Part shown: one piece after another, positions 33,487 to 45,141 of the stretch
How positions within the stretch are numbered: the first letter of the stretch is position 1
Layout: every line of letters begins with the position of its first letter
DNA from: Durusdinium trenchii
Lineage: Eukaryota > Sar > Dinophyceae > Suessiales > Symbiodiniaceae
Length of the DNA: 64,000 nt
Reading direction: 5' to 3'
Assembly: GCA_963970005.1 (NCBI GenBank)
Contig: CAXAMN010015113.1
Coordinates: 698,763 to 762,762, forward strand
Notes under the pieces: model-generated
Database searches by the model: none
Told to the model about the DNA's origin: nothing
The model's input: only the letters and a program-made list of their open reading frames with translations
Program-made: the position numbers and the translations under genes

Positions 33487-33919
33487 GTAACCATTCCGGA
33501 GTGGGTCTCCGGAGCTCGGATCGGTGCCCTTTTTTCGGGTCCATCCATCACCTCGTGGCCAAGGGGGGAGACCGTTGGAGCGAGCTCCGCCTTTTGAGTG
33601 CCAGGACCCAGTGGATAGCATGGATCCAAAGCCGCGTGGATGAGAATGATGGATTGCCCCACATTTGTTGGGGCACAAACGGGTAGAGCTTAGGAGGAAG
33701 AAGCTGGTGTAAGTGTGTGACTGTGTGTCTTTTTCATTCTTTTCCTTTGCACATGCATCATATTAGGATGATACATGTACAGTGATGTGCATGTGCAAAT
33801 CACCTGCGCCGGATGTCCGGATTTCGCTCCCGCGAGGAGGAAAACGCACGCCGCGTGCGACACGTTCGGACCCTTCCGCGAGGTCGGACACGTTGGCGTT
33901 CGACGTGAGGTATAAAGAG

Positions 33920-33982
33920 GATCTTCCTGCGGACCTGAAGCAGCAAGTCATAGAAGTGAAGGATAAGTTGCCAGACCAACTG
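33920..33982 (+). CDS. Putative short exon, helical peptide
   Basis: 63 nt, phase 0 at both ends, between AAAGAG|G and GTCGAT. Encodes DLPADLKQQVIEVKDKLPDQ plus Leu, an amphipathic helix. About 430 nt of apparently empty DNA separate it from the retroelement. Confidence 0.38.
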
Positions 33983-34159
33983 GTCGATGTGTGCCCTGGA
34001 CGGAAAGAGAGGATCGACAGTCGGTCTTCTTTCTTTTGGAGAGCGGGACGCGAAGATTTGTTCTGTTTGTTGAGCAGTCTGATTTGTCAGCTCTATGGAA
34101 GCGAGGGATCCGCCAGGTTGAAGAGCGCACTTGATTTCTGCATGGGATTCCAGCGGCTG

Positions 34160-34505
34160 TATACATAAAATTTTGATAAAACAATTTTTTGTGGATATAA
34201 TTGACAATTGTTTAATTTTTTTTATTTCTATTTCTATTTTTATTGTTTGTTGTTTTGTAAATGTTTAAATAAACATTATTGTAATATTTTTCTATTAATA
34301 ATTGGCTTGATGTTGGTATTAGTTTGTACATTCCATCGATTAATGAAACATTTACTACTTACACCTTTTTTTTTGAATCTATTATTAAAATCGATATTGT
34401 TGATTAATATTGCTATTCATATACAACTTATATTATCATTATATGAACCATAATCCCAAATCTTTAAATTTAGTTGATTATTTAACCAGAACAAATTTAT
34501 GAATG
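34160..34505. other. AT-rich island, possible organellar-like insert
   Basis: About 345 bp dominated by A and T, in sharp contrast with the surrounding GC-rich DNA. One 81-codon frame (34208-34453) is very hydrophobic (IFLLIIGLMLVLVCTF) but may be a by-product of T-richness. A mitochondrial fragment is one explanation; I cannot identify a gene. Confidence 0.5.
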
Positions 34506-34602
34506 TATTAGCACGATGGCGCAGGATGGTGCACTTGATTCCAGCTGTGTTTTGATGTACCACCACCTATGACAACCCTCATCAACCCTCCCCAAAAGGC
34601 AG

Positions 34603-34732
34603 ACGTACCGTGGCCTCCTCGACCCGGGTGGCGACGTGGTGCAGCCCGTACCGAGGCTGGGCACCTTCGGCGAGACGCGGCTCACCGAGACCTACATCGG
34701 CGTCGACTACGTGGGGTTGGCCCGGGGACAGG
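34603..34732 (+). CDS. Putative internal exon, conserved-looking domain fragment
   Basis: Acceptor AAAAGGCAG and donor G|GTGGAG bound 130 nt, phase 0 to phase 1, with strong G/C third positions. It includes GLLDPGGDVVQPVPRLGTFG and TETYIGVDYVGLARG. The composition (Gly/Pro turns, beta-like strands) differs from the coiled-coil exons nearby, so it may belong to another gene or domain. Confidence 0.5.
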
Positions 34733-35141
34733 GTGGAGATGAGGTGATGAGACACAGAGACAGGTGTGATGAGGGGGTGCCCACCGAGGCGATGTCGCAG
34801 GAGGAAGCAGTGGAGAAGTTATGAAACACATGAAAAAGCTGACTGAGAACATAGAAGAACAGGACAAAAAATGTCAAGTCTACTCTGCAAATGCATGGTC
34901 CTTGTCCCTCAAATCCAGGTCTTCCAAGACATTCAGACTGGATCATGTTGTCAATCTCCAGTTCCGGATCAAGGGGAATCATGTCATGTTGGAAAGCATG
35001 ATCAGAACCCGAACTCGTTCGGGCAACCTGGAGGCCTCTCTTAAACAGACGACCGTCGAGCCGTCGACGTGGCCGGCTTCGTTAAACACCAAGTCAGGCT
35101 CGAGCCTGCCTTGCTGGCCTGCCTTGAATCGCCTCACCTAG

Positions 35142-35219
35142 GAGATCTTGACGATCCTGCAATCGGTCAGAGAAACCCTAGAGATCAACGATGAGATCTT
35201 CGAGGACCGGATCGACTGA
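35142..35219 (+). CDS. Putative short exon, coiled-coil peptide
   Basis: After the acceptor CTCACCTAG|G the frame reads EILTILQSVRETLEINDEIF and a few acidic residues, ending at TGA 35217-35219. GAC-type GA donors just before the stop are possible. The heptad pattern resembles the exons at 40-48 kb. Confidence 0.4.
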   Translation, partial: EILTILQSVRETLEINDEIFEDRID

Positions 35220-35474
35220 CGGTACACCGACATAGTATCTCATATATCTCAGTACCTTTTTGGTACAGGGAAGGGCCTTCTTGGGCCAAGAATGAAGATA
35301 TATGAATGGTAAACATATATACCAACACCACGGAAGAGGTTGTTATTGGATGGAATATACATAGTCAGGAGTGTTATACAGCACCCTTTCTGTGTGGGTG
35401 ATGTAAACTCCACACAAGATTCCAAACATATTATGTATATATATATATACATCATACATCTTTTGCTTTCGTAG

Positions 35475-35559
35475 AATGCCAAATAAGATGCAAAACAACA
35501 ACGACCAGGAGATCGAAAAGCACCTCCCTCGAGATCTGCTGATGAAGCATTGGGCTGCC
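35475..35559 (+). CDS. Putative short exon
   Basis: A strong pyrimidine acceptor (TTTTGCTTTCGTAG) precedes a frame containing NNNDQEIEKHLPRDLLMKHW. The 3' end is uncertain. Confidence 0.3.
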
Positions 35560-38324
35560 GTTCGGGGCTCCCGGCCGGAACCCGTTCGCAGCCGGGGAAC
35601 CGGTCGAGTCCGGACTCGGCTCGAGCGGTCGAGTCCGTGGCCAAGGTCTATAAGCTTCTGCGCGACTGAGCGGTGGAGAATGACCTGATCTCGCGACTGA
35701 GCGGTGGACGTTGCAGTTGTCTTCCTCGAAGTCACCCGGAGACTCCGAATTTCTTCAGCTTAAAGGGATCGTAGACGTTTGCATTGGGCCGCGATGCAGT
35801 ACTTTGCCAACACAGAACACATAGCTGAGATATGCTGAAATGCATGCTGAACTATGATGAACTACGCTGAAATGACTTCCATGCAAGTCGAAGATGAAGA
35901 TATGCAAGTCGGTTCCATGTTCAGGTTTTTTGACGCATGCGTTCGATCTCATTTGACCACCGACGAAACATGTTCAGTTGTTTTCAGGGCACGGGACGAA
36001 ACGAAACCAACTCCGCAGTGACTCGGGCTGCCTCTCCGAGTGACCCGACACCCCCCCAACGCGACGCAACGTCGCCGCCCGTGTCACCGCGACGTCCGGG
36101 GTGGGGTACGGAAGTTCGACCGCACCCCGGACGTTCTCGGAATCCCATTCACCGGTGAGAAATACGGTGAGACAATGGCGAACAGTAGAGGAACAGTAGA
36201 GATGTTCTGCGCTTTTGAGAAGCAAAGACTTTGCGGTCAGAAGTCACATGGACAGAAGTCACATGGACAGAAGTCACGGGTCACATGTAATTCACGGTGT
36301 CTTTTTCTTCCACTCATACCTGATACATGGGGGGGTAGTAGTGGCTCGCTGCTCAGCCCGGTCGGTCGGATTCCTGATGCATCTGACATTGGCATCGGGA
36401 CAGGGGATATAAAGGAAAACAGTATGGCTCTGGGCCCGGATATATACCTTGATTGACCTACCTTGGAGGTCAAGCTACCTGGTATTGGGTTTTGACCTGT
36501 GCCCAAAAATCATTTTACGGCCTCGTGTTTGCCTTTGTTGCGACAAACATGCATCCAAAGACTGAAGAAATCAGCTGGAGGTGGACGAAAGACGTGGTCG
36601 GCGAAGAAATTTGGAGGGTGAACCGATAGCTCCTTCATCGGGCGCAGATGTGTCAGGTAACACCGTATATATATATATATATATGCGTTTTTTGGCTTTG
36701 TATGTTTATATGAGCCACGGTCAAAACATGCAAAGACCACCTTAGTAAAGAGGGGTAGGTTTGTGCACAAAGCCCTGCAAAACGATAAGGTCCAACTCAA
36801 AACTGATGACGTCCCTTTTTTTAGTTGAATTCTAAGAATAATAAGGAGTTTTGACCGTCCCTCATATGGCTTCATGCAGGGTAACACCATGTACTGTAAC
36901 AGCCCTGCACCTCTATGAATAGACATATTCTCATCTCCCATGCCAAAAGCTTGCAGTACTGCTAGCATCACGCCAAGATGAGGCAAGTTTCGGGTGGCCA
37001 GATGCCGTCGTGAAGAGATCAAGTCCGAGCATCAAAGAGCATGAAATATCCTGAACCCAGGCGCGCCATGCGCGTCTCTACACACGGAGATACTGCGGTA
37101 TCTGGTTGAGCCTGGCCAGCTCAATTGCTTTGCCCAGGAAGAAACCGAGCGGAAAAGCGGTCCTTCGTGAGAAAAGAGACCGTTTTTGCGCCGCCATTCT
37201 CTGCCGGGTGTTGCTAGACTTTTGGGTGGATTGGGGAGCGGGCGTCTACCCAACGGTTCACCGGTTGGCGAAGGCAGGGTCTGGACCGAAGGCGATTCAC
37301 CATGTGTTGAAACTAAGTGTTTACAGATTTCGGGACCGAAGAAGTCCTCTTTAACAAGGCTGCTGTAACAAGTCCTCAGCACATGTCATGCTGAAATAAT
37401 CCGTCTCCATTTGTCGACATAATAGATTGACCAGACCCATCTTTGGAGGCCCCAAAAGCAGATATAAGCAGATTTGCACTTCTCTAGGGATCCACTGCCA
37501 CCTTCTCAGGAGGTACGACTGGGCCCTCCAAGCCGCAAGCCTACATAAATAGTCTCCGTCCTCACCGTGCTGAAGGTACGACTGGATCCCTACATCAACT
37601 TCAGTGTACCTTGAGGTACAATCAGTGCTCAGATGTTGAACAGTTCGGACTGGATCCCTACATCTACATCCCTTTCGTTGTACAGAACTTCCTTTTTATC
37701 AATTTGAAGCCTTTCGTGTAACTGCGGTTGACTGGACCTCCTCCGTGATGTACTTCCCACCGTCCGCGAGAGCGCGGAGCCGTCTTCGTCTCGTTCGGAT
37801 GATTGGGGTGCGCGGAGCCGAAGTCTCTGTTTCTTTGGGATCTCATTGAAGATGGCCGCCACTGGTGATATTTCCGCCTCCGAACTCATGGCAGACAGAT
37901 TCAGATCCCTTGGGGAATCCGACTGGTGACGACTTCGGTCATAGCAGTTCCCCCCAAAAAGTCAGACCGAAGTGGTTGTTGGGAACGCAGAGTCTGCTCG
38001 CCACGTGGGTTCAAGCGCACTGCATCGCACTGCATCGCACTGCATCGTCTGCGACGGCGAGAAGGATCGTTCAGCTCGACGTGCGAACGCCATGGCTGAA
38101 GTCGAAGTGATGAACCCAGTCGAAGTGCTGAGCTATTGGCTTCATCATTGACATGCAATTGGACAAGGAAGTGTCGAAGCCATGGACCCATGTTGCACCG
38201 GTATTGATCATGAATGACATGTAGTTACTTTCTCTTACTGTTCTTTGGATGACTAATTAATTAGTGAAGGACACCCCAGGACTTTCAATTCTTTCGGGAG
38301 GGAAGCTCCGAGCCTGCCCCTCAG
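35560..38324. other. No gene recognised
   Basis: Holds a three-unit CAGAAGTCACATGGA tandem (about 36239-36283), an (AT)n tract at about 36665-36684 and a CACTGCATCG tandem (about 38018-38047). No convincing exon is seen. Confidence 0.35.
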
Positions 38325-38367
38325 GCCAAGCTGGCTGAGTTGGAGAAGCGCTTGGCTGCTTTGGAAG
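38325..38367 (+). CDS. Putative 43-nt micro-exon, coiled coil
   Basis: Strong acceptor (GCCTGCCCCTCAG|G) and donor G|GTGAGG. Encodes AKLAELEKRLAALE, two perfect leucine heptads. A GA donor four bases earlier (GAAGGT) would make it phase 0-0. Confidence 0.48.
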
Positions 38368-38463
38368 GTGAGGGGAACGAGTTTGATTTCTCAGAGATGG
38401 AACTGATTTGAGGTGATCTCAGAATTCCGTTTCAGGCTGAACTCCGTTGGAAGGTATTCATTC

Positions 38464-38545
38464 CTACTAGTAACAAAGGGCATCGCTACTAGGAGCAAGG
38501 ACGCTACTAGTAGCTCCTGGCATTACTACTAGTAACAAGAAGCTT
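38464..38545. repeat. TAGTAGC/GGCCTCCAACC dispersed repeat, copy 4
   Basis: CTACTAGTAAC, GGACGCTACTAGTAGCTCCT and related words. Confidence 0.6.
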
Positions 38546-38662
38546 TTCGGTTGAAAATCAATCACTCTTCCATTCAGACAGACCGATGACTGTTGGGACC
38601 CAGAACAGCCGACGGAGAACAGCAGGCTGCGCTGAAGAAAAGATGGTACCCAGAACAGTTCC

Positions 38663-38879
38663 ACCTAGTATAATATAGAGTTGGTAGTAGTTCTACAACA
38701 TCCTTGAATTATTTAATGTGTCCAAAAATCGACCTAGTATAGTATAGAGTTGGTAGTAGTTCTATATCATCATTGAGATATTCAATGTGCAAAAAAATCG
38801 ACCTAGTATACTGTATATAGTATAGAGTTGGTAATAGTTCTATAACATCCTTGAATTAATCATAGTGCCCAAAAATCCA
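38663..38879. repeat. Three-unit tandem repeat, 69-79 bp units
   Basis: Units start at 38663, 38732 and 38801 with ACCTAGTATA and end AAAAATCG or AAAAATCC. The third unit carries about 10 extra bases (CTGTATATAG). Confidence 0.8.
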
Positions 38880-39286
38880 GCTATACCACCAGGTGATGAT
38901 GGTGCTGGTGCCCCACGCAAGGCGGGAAGTGATGCACAGATCATGAAGAAGGCCCGGGGGACAGGGGCAGCTGGATTCGGGAAGAACCTGATTTTGTTCT
39001 CAAACTGTCCAGAAAGCAGATCCAAGAGTCAAACAACACTTTGAGTTTGCTTTGTTCTTCTAGTATTTCGCAACAACATGCAACCTCCTCGTGATCTCTT
39101 TAAGGTTTCGTTTTTTCCAAGCCTGCGTAAAGCATCCCCAAGACATCTTAACACCCTGAAAATACATGATCCACATCCCTCTTTTCCTTCCTTCGTTCCA
39201 GATCCGTTCGTAGCTTCTTGTTACAGCAAGAATGCGGACCTTGGAACCTTTCACTCCGACCCGTCGCCTGCGTGGCACGGCTCCAG

Positions 39287-39369
39287 GTGGCCACCCGGCT
39301 CCAGGACTTCGAGTCTCAGATCACTGCGCAGCTCTCGAACCTGCAGACCGACTTCGCCCGGGGGCCCCG
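39287..39369 (+). CDS. Putative exon, coiled coil
   Basis: After GGCTCCAG|G: VATRLQDFESQITAQLSNLQ then TDFARGP, ending at a GTAGAT donor. A GC donor (GCCCGG) after TDF would give a 69-nt phase 0-0 exon. Heptad-patterned. Confidence 0.43.
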
Positions 39370-39688
39370 GTAGATCGCGCGCGGCGGTCGTGGCGGTTTG
39401 GAAGATCTTCTTTCGAAATCGAAACACCAGAAGTGGCCGTGACCTGGAAACTGAAGTGACCTGGATTGAACCTGATTGACCATCCAGTGATCCCAAAAAA
39501 CAAAAACCTCCCATTGGGATCTGAAGTACACATCGATGATAGATTGTCTATAACGATATTATTGAATCTTTGTTACACTGGTGGCTTTCCTGGGTTTTTC
39601 ATTGTTTTTTTATGTCTTTTTTTCAATGAATTCCTCAATGAATCGTTGATTTCCCCCCTAAGCCGAGCGTCTTCTTCCGGCCTTTCAG

Positions 39689-39818
39689 GACAAGAAGCTG
39701 AGCCACGTGAACCGCGGCGCCAGCTCGACGAAGCCGGTGGACGGCGCCGGCGGGGCGGCCGGGCTGGACACCATGGCCGAGGCGGCACGGCCGGGCACGG
39801 CGTGTCGCGCCGCCGGGG
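39689..39818 (+). CDS. Putative exon, Ala/Gly-rich
   Basis: A very good acceptor (CTTCTTCCGGCCTTTCAG|G) begins DKKLSHVNRGASSTKPVDGA, then an Ala/Gly-rich stretch, with a weak GTTTGG donor. Low-complexity linker between coiled-coil exons is one reading. Confidence 0.42.
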
Positions 39819-40376
39819 GTTTGGTTGGTCGAACGAAATGGGTTGGGTGGGGTTTTGGGCCCTATAGGCCCTAGGGGTTTGTTGGGTAGGAGGATTTCAG
39901 GTCATCCCCAGGTCGAACGAAATAGGTTGGTGTTGGGTTGGGTTTTGGGCCCCTGACAGGGTTGAAATAAAATAGTCCGTGACCTGTAGAGTCGGGTGCT
40001 GGTGTGTGATGGTTTGTGGTTTCAGTGGTTTGTTTGCTGAATGGAAGGATCCAGGTGCTTCTCTGGGAGGGAACATGGAGAGTCGGGTGCAGGATTTCAG
40101 TGAGGTCAACCCCAAAAAGGTGAGCACAATCTCTCTGTCTCTCTATCATCTCTATATGTCTATAATATATATGTATATATCATCTCTATCATCTCTATCG
40201 ATCTATATATATATAATATGTATAATGTCCTTTCAGAAAAACTGGTATCACGACTCCTTCGGGTTCGATCCTGGACTTGAAACCCGGATTGCGAAAGGGG
40301 TTTCGTTCCAGAGTTGAGCGAGCGAGCGAGCTCGAGAGTCGTACGGAGGAACGAGCCGCGGATCGAGCCGCTTCAG

Positions 40377-40460
40377 GACTTGGATCAATTGAAGTACGAC
40401 GTGGGCGAACTGAAGGATCTCCTGGGCCTGGCGGCACAGACGGCGCGCGCGTGCTCTGCG
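40377..40460 (+). CDS. Coiled-coil micro-exon, phase 0-0
   Basis: 84 nt between GCTTCAG|G and GTGCTC. Encodes DLDQLKYDVGELKDLLGLAA and eight residues. A second GT donor lies at 40486. First of a run of symmetrical exons. Confidence 0.5.
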
Positions 40461-40710
40461 GTGCTCTCGCCGTGCCGTTGGCGTTGGTGGGAGGGCGTGT
40501 GTGTGGTGTCCAGAGTGGTGTTTTCCAAGACGAGGTTGAGGTGCAAGACCTTGGTCTGGTGACGAAGAGGACCTAGACCTTGGGGGTGTCCCATGACCTG
40601 CAACTAGTCGGTAAACAATTGATATAGAGAAAGGCCTGCAACCTGAGCATCATCGTCCACTGTTGCTGGGATTTACCATACTACCCAGTAACCAACGCAG
40701 ATCCTTTTAG

Positions 40711-40840
40711 GCCTAGTAGCAAGAAGCTACTCTTGCTATCGCCAGTAGTAGCTTCTTGCTCCTAGTAGTTAGTAATGCCCTATAGCTACTAATAGCGTCC
40801 TTGTTACTAGTAGCAATGCCAGGAGCTACTAGTAGCTTCG
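40711..40840. repeat. TAGTAGC/GGCCTCCAACC dispersed repeat, copy 5
   Basis: The longest copy of the CTACTAGTAGC type, with GCAAGAAGCTACT, TAGTAGCTTCTTGC, GTTACTAGTAGCAATGCC and AGCTACTAGTAGC. Confidence 0.7.
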
Positions 40841-41389
40841 ATACCCTCATGACTCAGGGCCCCTCAGGGCTCGATGGATCAAGGATGATCAAGGCGAGCC
40901 CCTCGTGCTCATGGCCGCGTTGCGCGCGCGAGCGCCACGGCAGAGCGAGCCCCTCGCGCGAACTTCTCTCCACCAAGGCAACAACAAGGGCGAAGTGAAC
41001 CACATCCGTCGTATTGTCCTTGCCTGTGAACGTGACATGGAGGAGATGTTGGGGGGGGTTTGCTTAGCCATTTCGGGCAGCTGGTGGGGTAGTATCAACA
41101 TATCCTTCAAACACAAGAAGCAATCTAACAATTTCCTGAGGTACGATTTAAGTTTTTCTCACATCACATTTTTAGCCAGCTTCTTCAAAGTGACCATTTA
41201 AAGGTTGCTAAATGACCCTTAGGAGGCTTAAGTGACTGAACCAACCAGTGACCTCAAACCAGGTTATCAAGTTCGGTCACTTTGAAGAACCAGGAGAGTA
41301 TGTTCCGTCTTTCGTTCTACCATGTGGAAAACCGTCCCCCACCACTGGAGTTCCCACGACTTATCAGTCCTTGCGGCAACGCGGACCAG

Positions 41390-41440
41390 GACTTCACTGC
41401 GGCCATGGATGCTGTGAATGTGGACCTGGACGAAATGCGC
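41390..41440 (+). CDS. Coiled-coil micro-exon, phase 0-0
   Basis: 51 nt between GGACCAG|G and GTGACT. Encodes DFTAAMDAVNVDLDEMR, with hydrophobic residues at heptad spacing. Confidence 0.48.
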
Positions 41441-41965
41441 GTGACTGGGATCGCGGCAACAAGCGCGTTTGACGCACGCACACCGTGGTTCTTGTTGGGG
41501 ACTGAATTGGATGGTCCCGGTTTTCTCGACCAAAGGTACTATCGTGCGGCAAATCGTTTCGATGTACCATCACTCTTTGATGCACAGAACATACACAGAA
41601 TCTTTGTCGGAGCAGCAGTTCTTTGAGCCCCAAAGTCAATCTATATGTGGTCCACAATGACTTCGGATAGAACATTTGGAACCCATCTTCCTTCAGTTCA
41701 TGAGCTGTCTTGGTTGTCAACTTCTTCCGAGGCCCGTGTCGATGCCACTCACTCCATCATCACCAGCCGCCAACGCGTGGAGGTCGTGGTTTGAACGAAT
41801 AGAAACGCAAGGAACGCGGATGCAGTGCCGATCGCTCGCCATGTCGAGAGCTCAGAATACATTTAGATAAAGGATCCTAGGAATCCTAAGTCCCAAGTTC
41901 ATGTCGTTTCTTCGTTGGAATCCGTATCATTAATTACGAATATGCATGTATTTATGAAATCCATC

Positions 41966-42099
41966 ATGTACCTTGAGTCTCCAATGACCCTTTTAAAATT
42001 GCCTTTCCAAGAAAAGAGGCGTCTTTAAGCGTCCGTGCCGGAAAAAAAACAAAACAAAAACGCAGAAAAAAAAGGTCTTTGGAGACTCAAGGTATACAT
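41966..42099. repeat. 134-bp hairpin
   Basis: Arms of about 25 bp (ATGTACCTTGAGTCTCCAAT and GGAGACTCAAGGTATACAT) around an A-rich loop. MITE-like. Confidence 0.6.
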
Positions 42100-42237
42100 T
42101 ATATAAGTATTATAGAGTTCATTCACAACACGAGGAGCCGAACGAGCCATGCGACGATTTCTCTTTCGGTCACACCGTTCGATGGACCGGCATCTTTCGG
42201 CCCAGAAAGGCAGGTCGTCACCGGTCCGTCGTCGCAG

Positions 42238-42291
42238 GCCACGATGACCGCGGAGATCTCCACGATGCGCCTGGACATCGGCGACATCCAG
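42238..42291 (+). CDS. Coiled-coil micro-exon
   Basis: After GTCGCAG|G: ATMTAEISTMRLDIGDIQ (54 nt, phase 0-0) if the GC donor GCGCCG is used. A GT donor at 42306 would add APEG and two bases. Confidence 0.42.
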
Positions 42292-43029
42292 GCGCCGGAG
42301 GGAGGGTGAAGAGGCAGAGTGGTGGAGGTGAGGGGAAAAAGGAGACTATTGAACTAAGTAACAAGGGCCCATGCGGGTGGGGGTTGCTGGGAGGGTTGTG
42401 AAAAGGAGGGTGGAAGGAGGGTGGAAAAGCATGGAAAAGCCTGAAAGAATCATGAAAGAATCACCTCAGGTGCTACAGTATGCTACAGTGGCTGCTACAG
42501 TATGCTAACAGTATCCAATGGATTTGCTCCCACGGCTTTTGGCAACGGACCTTTTCCGCGCCGTGGCGAGCTTCGCCAGAGATCGTGGCGTCAAGCGCCT
42601 CTCGATTTGTTGAAGCGGCCCATGGGCGTGAAGATCTTCCCTGAGGGTCAAAGACTACACTCCCCAAAACTAACATAGACCCTGACAATGGCCCCCTGGA
42701 AGGGTGTTTTCCTCTACCAACCAGTGGTTTTCAGGGTCCATGTGAGTCTTCCAGGGTGTATTTTTAAAGTCAGTGGTCTGACTACTTAGGTGACCCGAGT
42801 CTAGGACTATCCTGAAGACTTCAGCCGGTCAACATGTCGAACTGGACTCAACGACCGGGGTCAGAACCATCGATCTGGACTTCAGCCGTTCAACTCGACA
42901 TGTTTCGACCGCTGGCGGAGGCCGGACGTCTTCTTCGTACCGGGCGAAACCGCTCGCTGTCTCGTCCGGATGATGAAACACCGGACTCTTTCTCGCGGGT
43001 TACGTCCGGTCGTAGTACCTTCACGCCAG

Positions 43030-43098
43030 GAAGCGTTGAAGAACCACGACTCTTGGATGGAGGATGTGTCCAACACTTTGCAGCAGATGCAAGAGAAG
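43030..43098 (+). CDS. Coiled-coil micro-exon, phase 0-0
   Basis: After CACGCCAG|G: EALKNHDSWMEDVSNTLQQM and QEK, 69 nt. The only nearby donor is GA-type (GAGGAG), so the end is uncertain. The frame stays open further. Confidence 0.42.
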
Positions 43099-43271
43099 GA
43101 GGAGAACCTCACCGAGGACCGTTCCCTCCGCGTCGAAGTGGAAGACGCAGCAGTCGTGTCGTACGTGCCGCGGATACCGGACGAAGCAGACGGCCGTGGC
43201 AGACGGAGGAAGGGATCGGGTTGAAGGTTCTACGGCTGGGTGAACCACTTACGGTTCATCCGAACGCAGAG

Positions 43272-43319
43272 GACATCATCAACTTGAAGAATGAGATGAA
43301 CACCAAGCTCGACACCAAG
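43272..43319 (+). CDS. Coiled-coil micro-exon with GC donor
   Basis: 48 nt encoding DIINLKNEMNTKLDTK between CGCAGAG|G and GCAAGT. The donor matches the GTAAGT consensus except for GC in place of GT. Confidence 0.5.
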
Positions 43320-43465
43320 GCAAGTGAGGGCATAGATGGGCCAGCAGCCATCATGCTGAAGATGATTGATGTTCTTATGTAGGCAGAGTCAGTCCCAGTA
43401 ATCTTCTTTTTCAGTTTCTTTCAGTATCCTCCAGTTGCACATTTTGAAGATGGGCCGGACGCCAG

Positions 43466-43522
43466 GTGGACAACGTGGCATGGAAGGAAGCCAATGACGA
43501 CTTGGATGCTGCCATCAAAACG
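43466..43522 (+). CDS. Coiled-coil micro-exon, phase 0-0
   Basis: 57 nt, VDNVAWKEANDDLDAAIKT, between ACGCCAG|G and GTGCGG. Confidence 0.5.
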
Positions 43523-43903
43523 GTGCGGCGACCCTGCAGACGGTGGTCGCTGTTGCCGTCACCAGGGTTTGAGTTGGAAGTAGTATCGGTCATCGTCTGG
43601 CTGTGGCTTCCAACATCGGACTCCTCAGGCAGACCCTTGCCAGTTGGGCTAAATAGATGCAGCATGATGGAACACATGTCGCTTCCATCCGAACGATGTG
43701 CAACACAGGTTTCTCTTCTCCTCTTTGACCCAGTCTGAGAATGGATCATTTGGGGGATGGACAAATCAGAGATCTTCCACGTCGCACACTTCACCTGCAA
43801 CAGCCAACACCATTCCGAAGCCATCTTCGCCTTAGACCCGAACGGAGCGTCGTTCGGGCGATCCACGTCCCCGTCCGCGGCGTCTCACACGTCCTCCGCC
43901 GAG

Positions 43904-43957
43904 GTCCGTGACATGGTCTCCTCCTTGCGCCTCGACGTGGATGCTCGGCGACGCAAG
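43904..43957 (+). CDS. Coiled-coil micro-exon with GC donor
   Basis: 54 nt, VRDMVSSLRLDVDARRRK, between CCGCCGAG|G and GCGAGG. Confidence 0.45.
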
Positions 43958-44333
43958 GCGAGGAGCGAAGAGTCCAGGTCCAGTCCAGCCATTGGGCGAA
44001 CGAACGCGCGCGGCGTCTGCGGGAGTCGAGGTGGAACACGGGCAGCTGCTTTGATGAAACTGAAACACTGCAGATTTGGCTCCAGATGGTTCCGGTTCCA
44101 TATCCCATACGGTTATATGCACGGTATTACCATGCATGTATGTATGTATGTATAATGTTCCACAAAATGGCTCCCATAATGTGTCTTTAAAAACACACAC
44201 ACATAATTTTTAGTTTGTCTTTGTTGTTCTTCCACATCAATTTCAATGAGCTTCACTTCGTACGTACACGAAGTAGACCGAAACACGGTGCAACCTTGGA
44301 TCCAGCACCGTCCAAGCACCGACCTTGGCACAG

Positions 44334-44393
44334 GTGGATGAGATCCTGGCCACCGTTCGCCACGACATCACGGCAGTGGAAACCAACTTGGAG
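44334..44393 (+). CDS. Coiled-coil micro-exon
   Basis: After TTGGCACAG|G: VDEILATVRHDITAVETNLE (60 nt). The best donor is GA-type (GAGTCG); the frame remains open beyond it. Confidence 0.47.
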
Positions 44394-44967
44394 GAGTCGC
44401 CACGACGTTTTGTCGGCTTCTTTTCTTCTTTTTTTTCCCAAACGCGAAGGAAAAGAACAGATGTGAGATGCCGAAACCGGTCTTGAGAATCTGATTCGGA
44501 ATAGAGTTTGCGTCCACCATTACCGTTAAAAGTTAAAGGCTTACTTCTGTTTCTTTATGTCTTTCCCTTTATTTTAATGGTAATTTGTACCTTAGGGATC
44601 CGTCAAAAGGATCAGATGGTTTGAAAATCACCGAGTCTTGAGAATAGAATAGGACTTGAGATGGTTGCCTCATGAAGGCTTAAGGTTGCCTGCTTCGCTC
44701 TCTGAAAGGTCCGAAATGGTCCGGCCAAACCGGTCGTTTGTTTTAGTTTCCCGATGTTTTTGGGTCTGAGTATGTTTATCAACTGCTGTCACCTTCTTTT
44801 TCACCAATCAAACAACGCGTGGATTTGCATGGATTTGCCTCTTTTTTTTTCCTTTTAGATAACTCTTTTCGATCTGCCCGGTGCGAGATCTAGGGTCTCG
44901 GCAGACCCACGGCGTGGTTTCGACTCTCGCCGCTCGGCTCCGCGCGAGTCGCGAGAGACGCACGCAG

Positions 44968-45141
44968 GAGTCCAAGGCGAAGATCACCAGCGACACGGAC
45001 CAAGCGGTCAACGCGCTGAACGGCCGCATCGACTTCACCAACAAGGACTTGGCCGCCACACAGGAGAGCCTTCACACCACGCAGAACTCCCTGAGTGATT
45101 GCTTCAACGAGGTGCGGAGGTCCTTTGTGCGGAAGAGGGAG
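44968..45141 (+). CDS. Coiled-coil exon, 174 nt, phase 0-0
   Basis: The longest of the series. After CACGCAG|G it encodes 58 residues including ITSDTDQAVNALNGRIDFTN and LAATQESLHTTQNSLSDCFN, ending at a good GTGAGA donor. An upstream in-frame stretch to 44881 means the exon might start earlier. Confidence 0.52.

Noticed and set aside
40261..40275. GGGTTCGATCCTGG resembling a tRNA B box
   Set aside because: No matching T-stem, A box or acceptor stem at the right distance.
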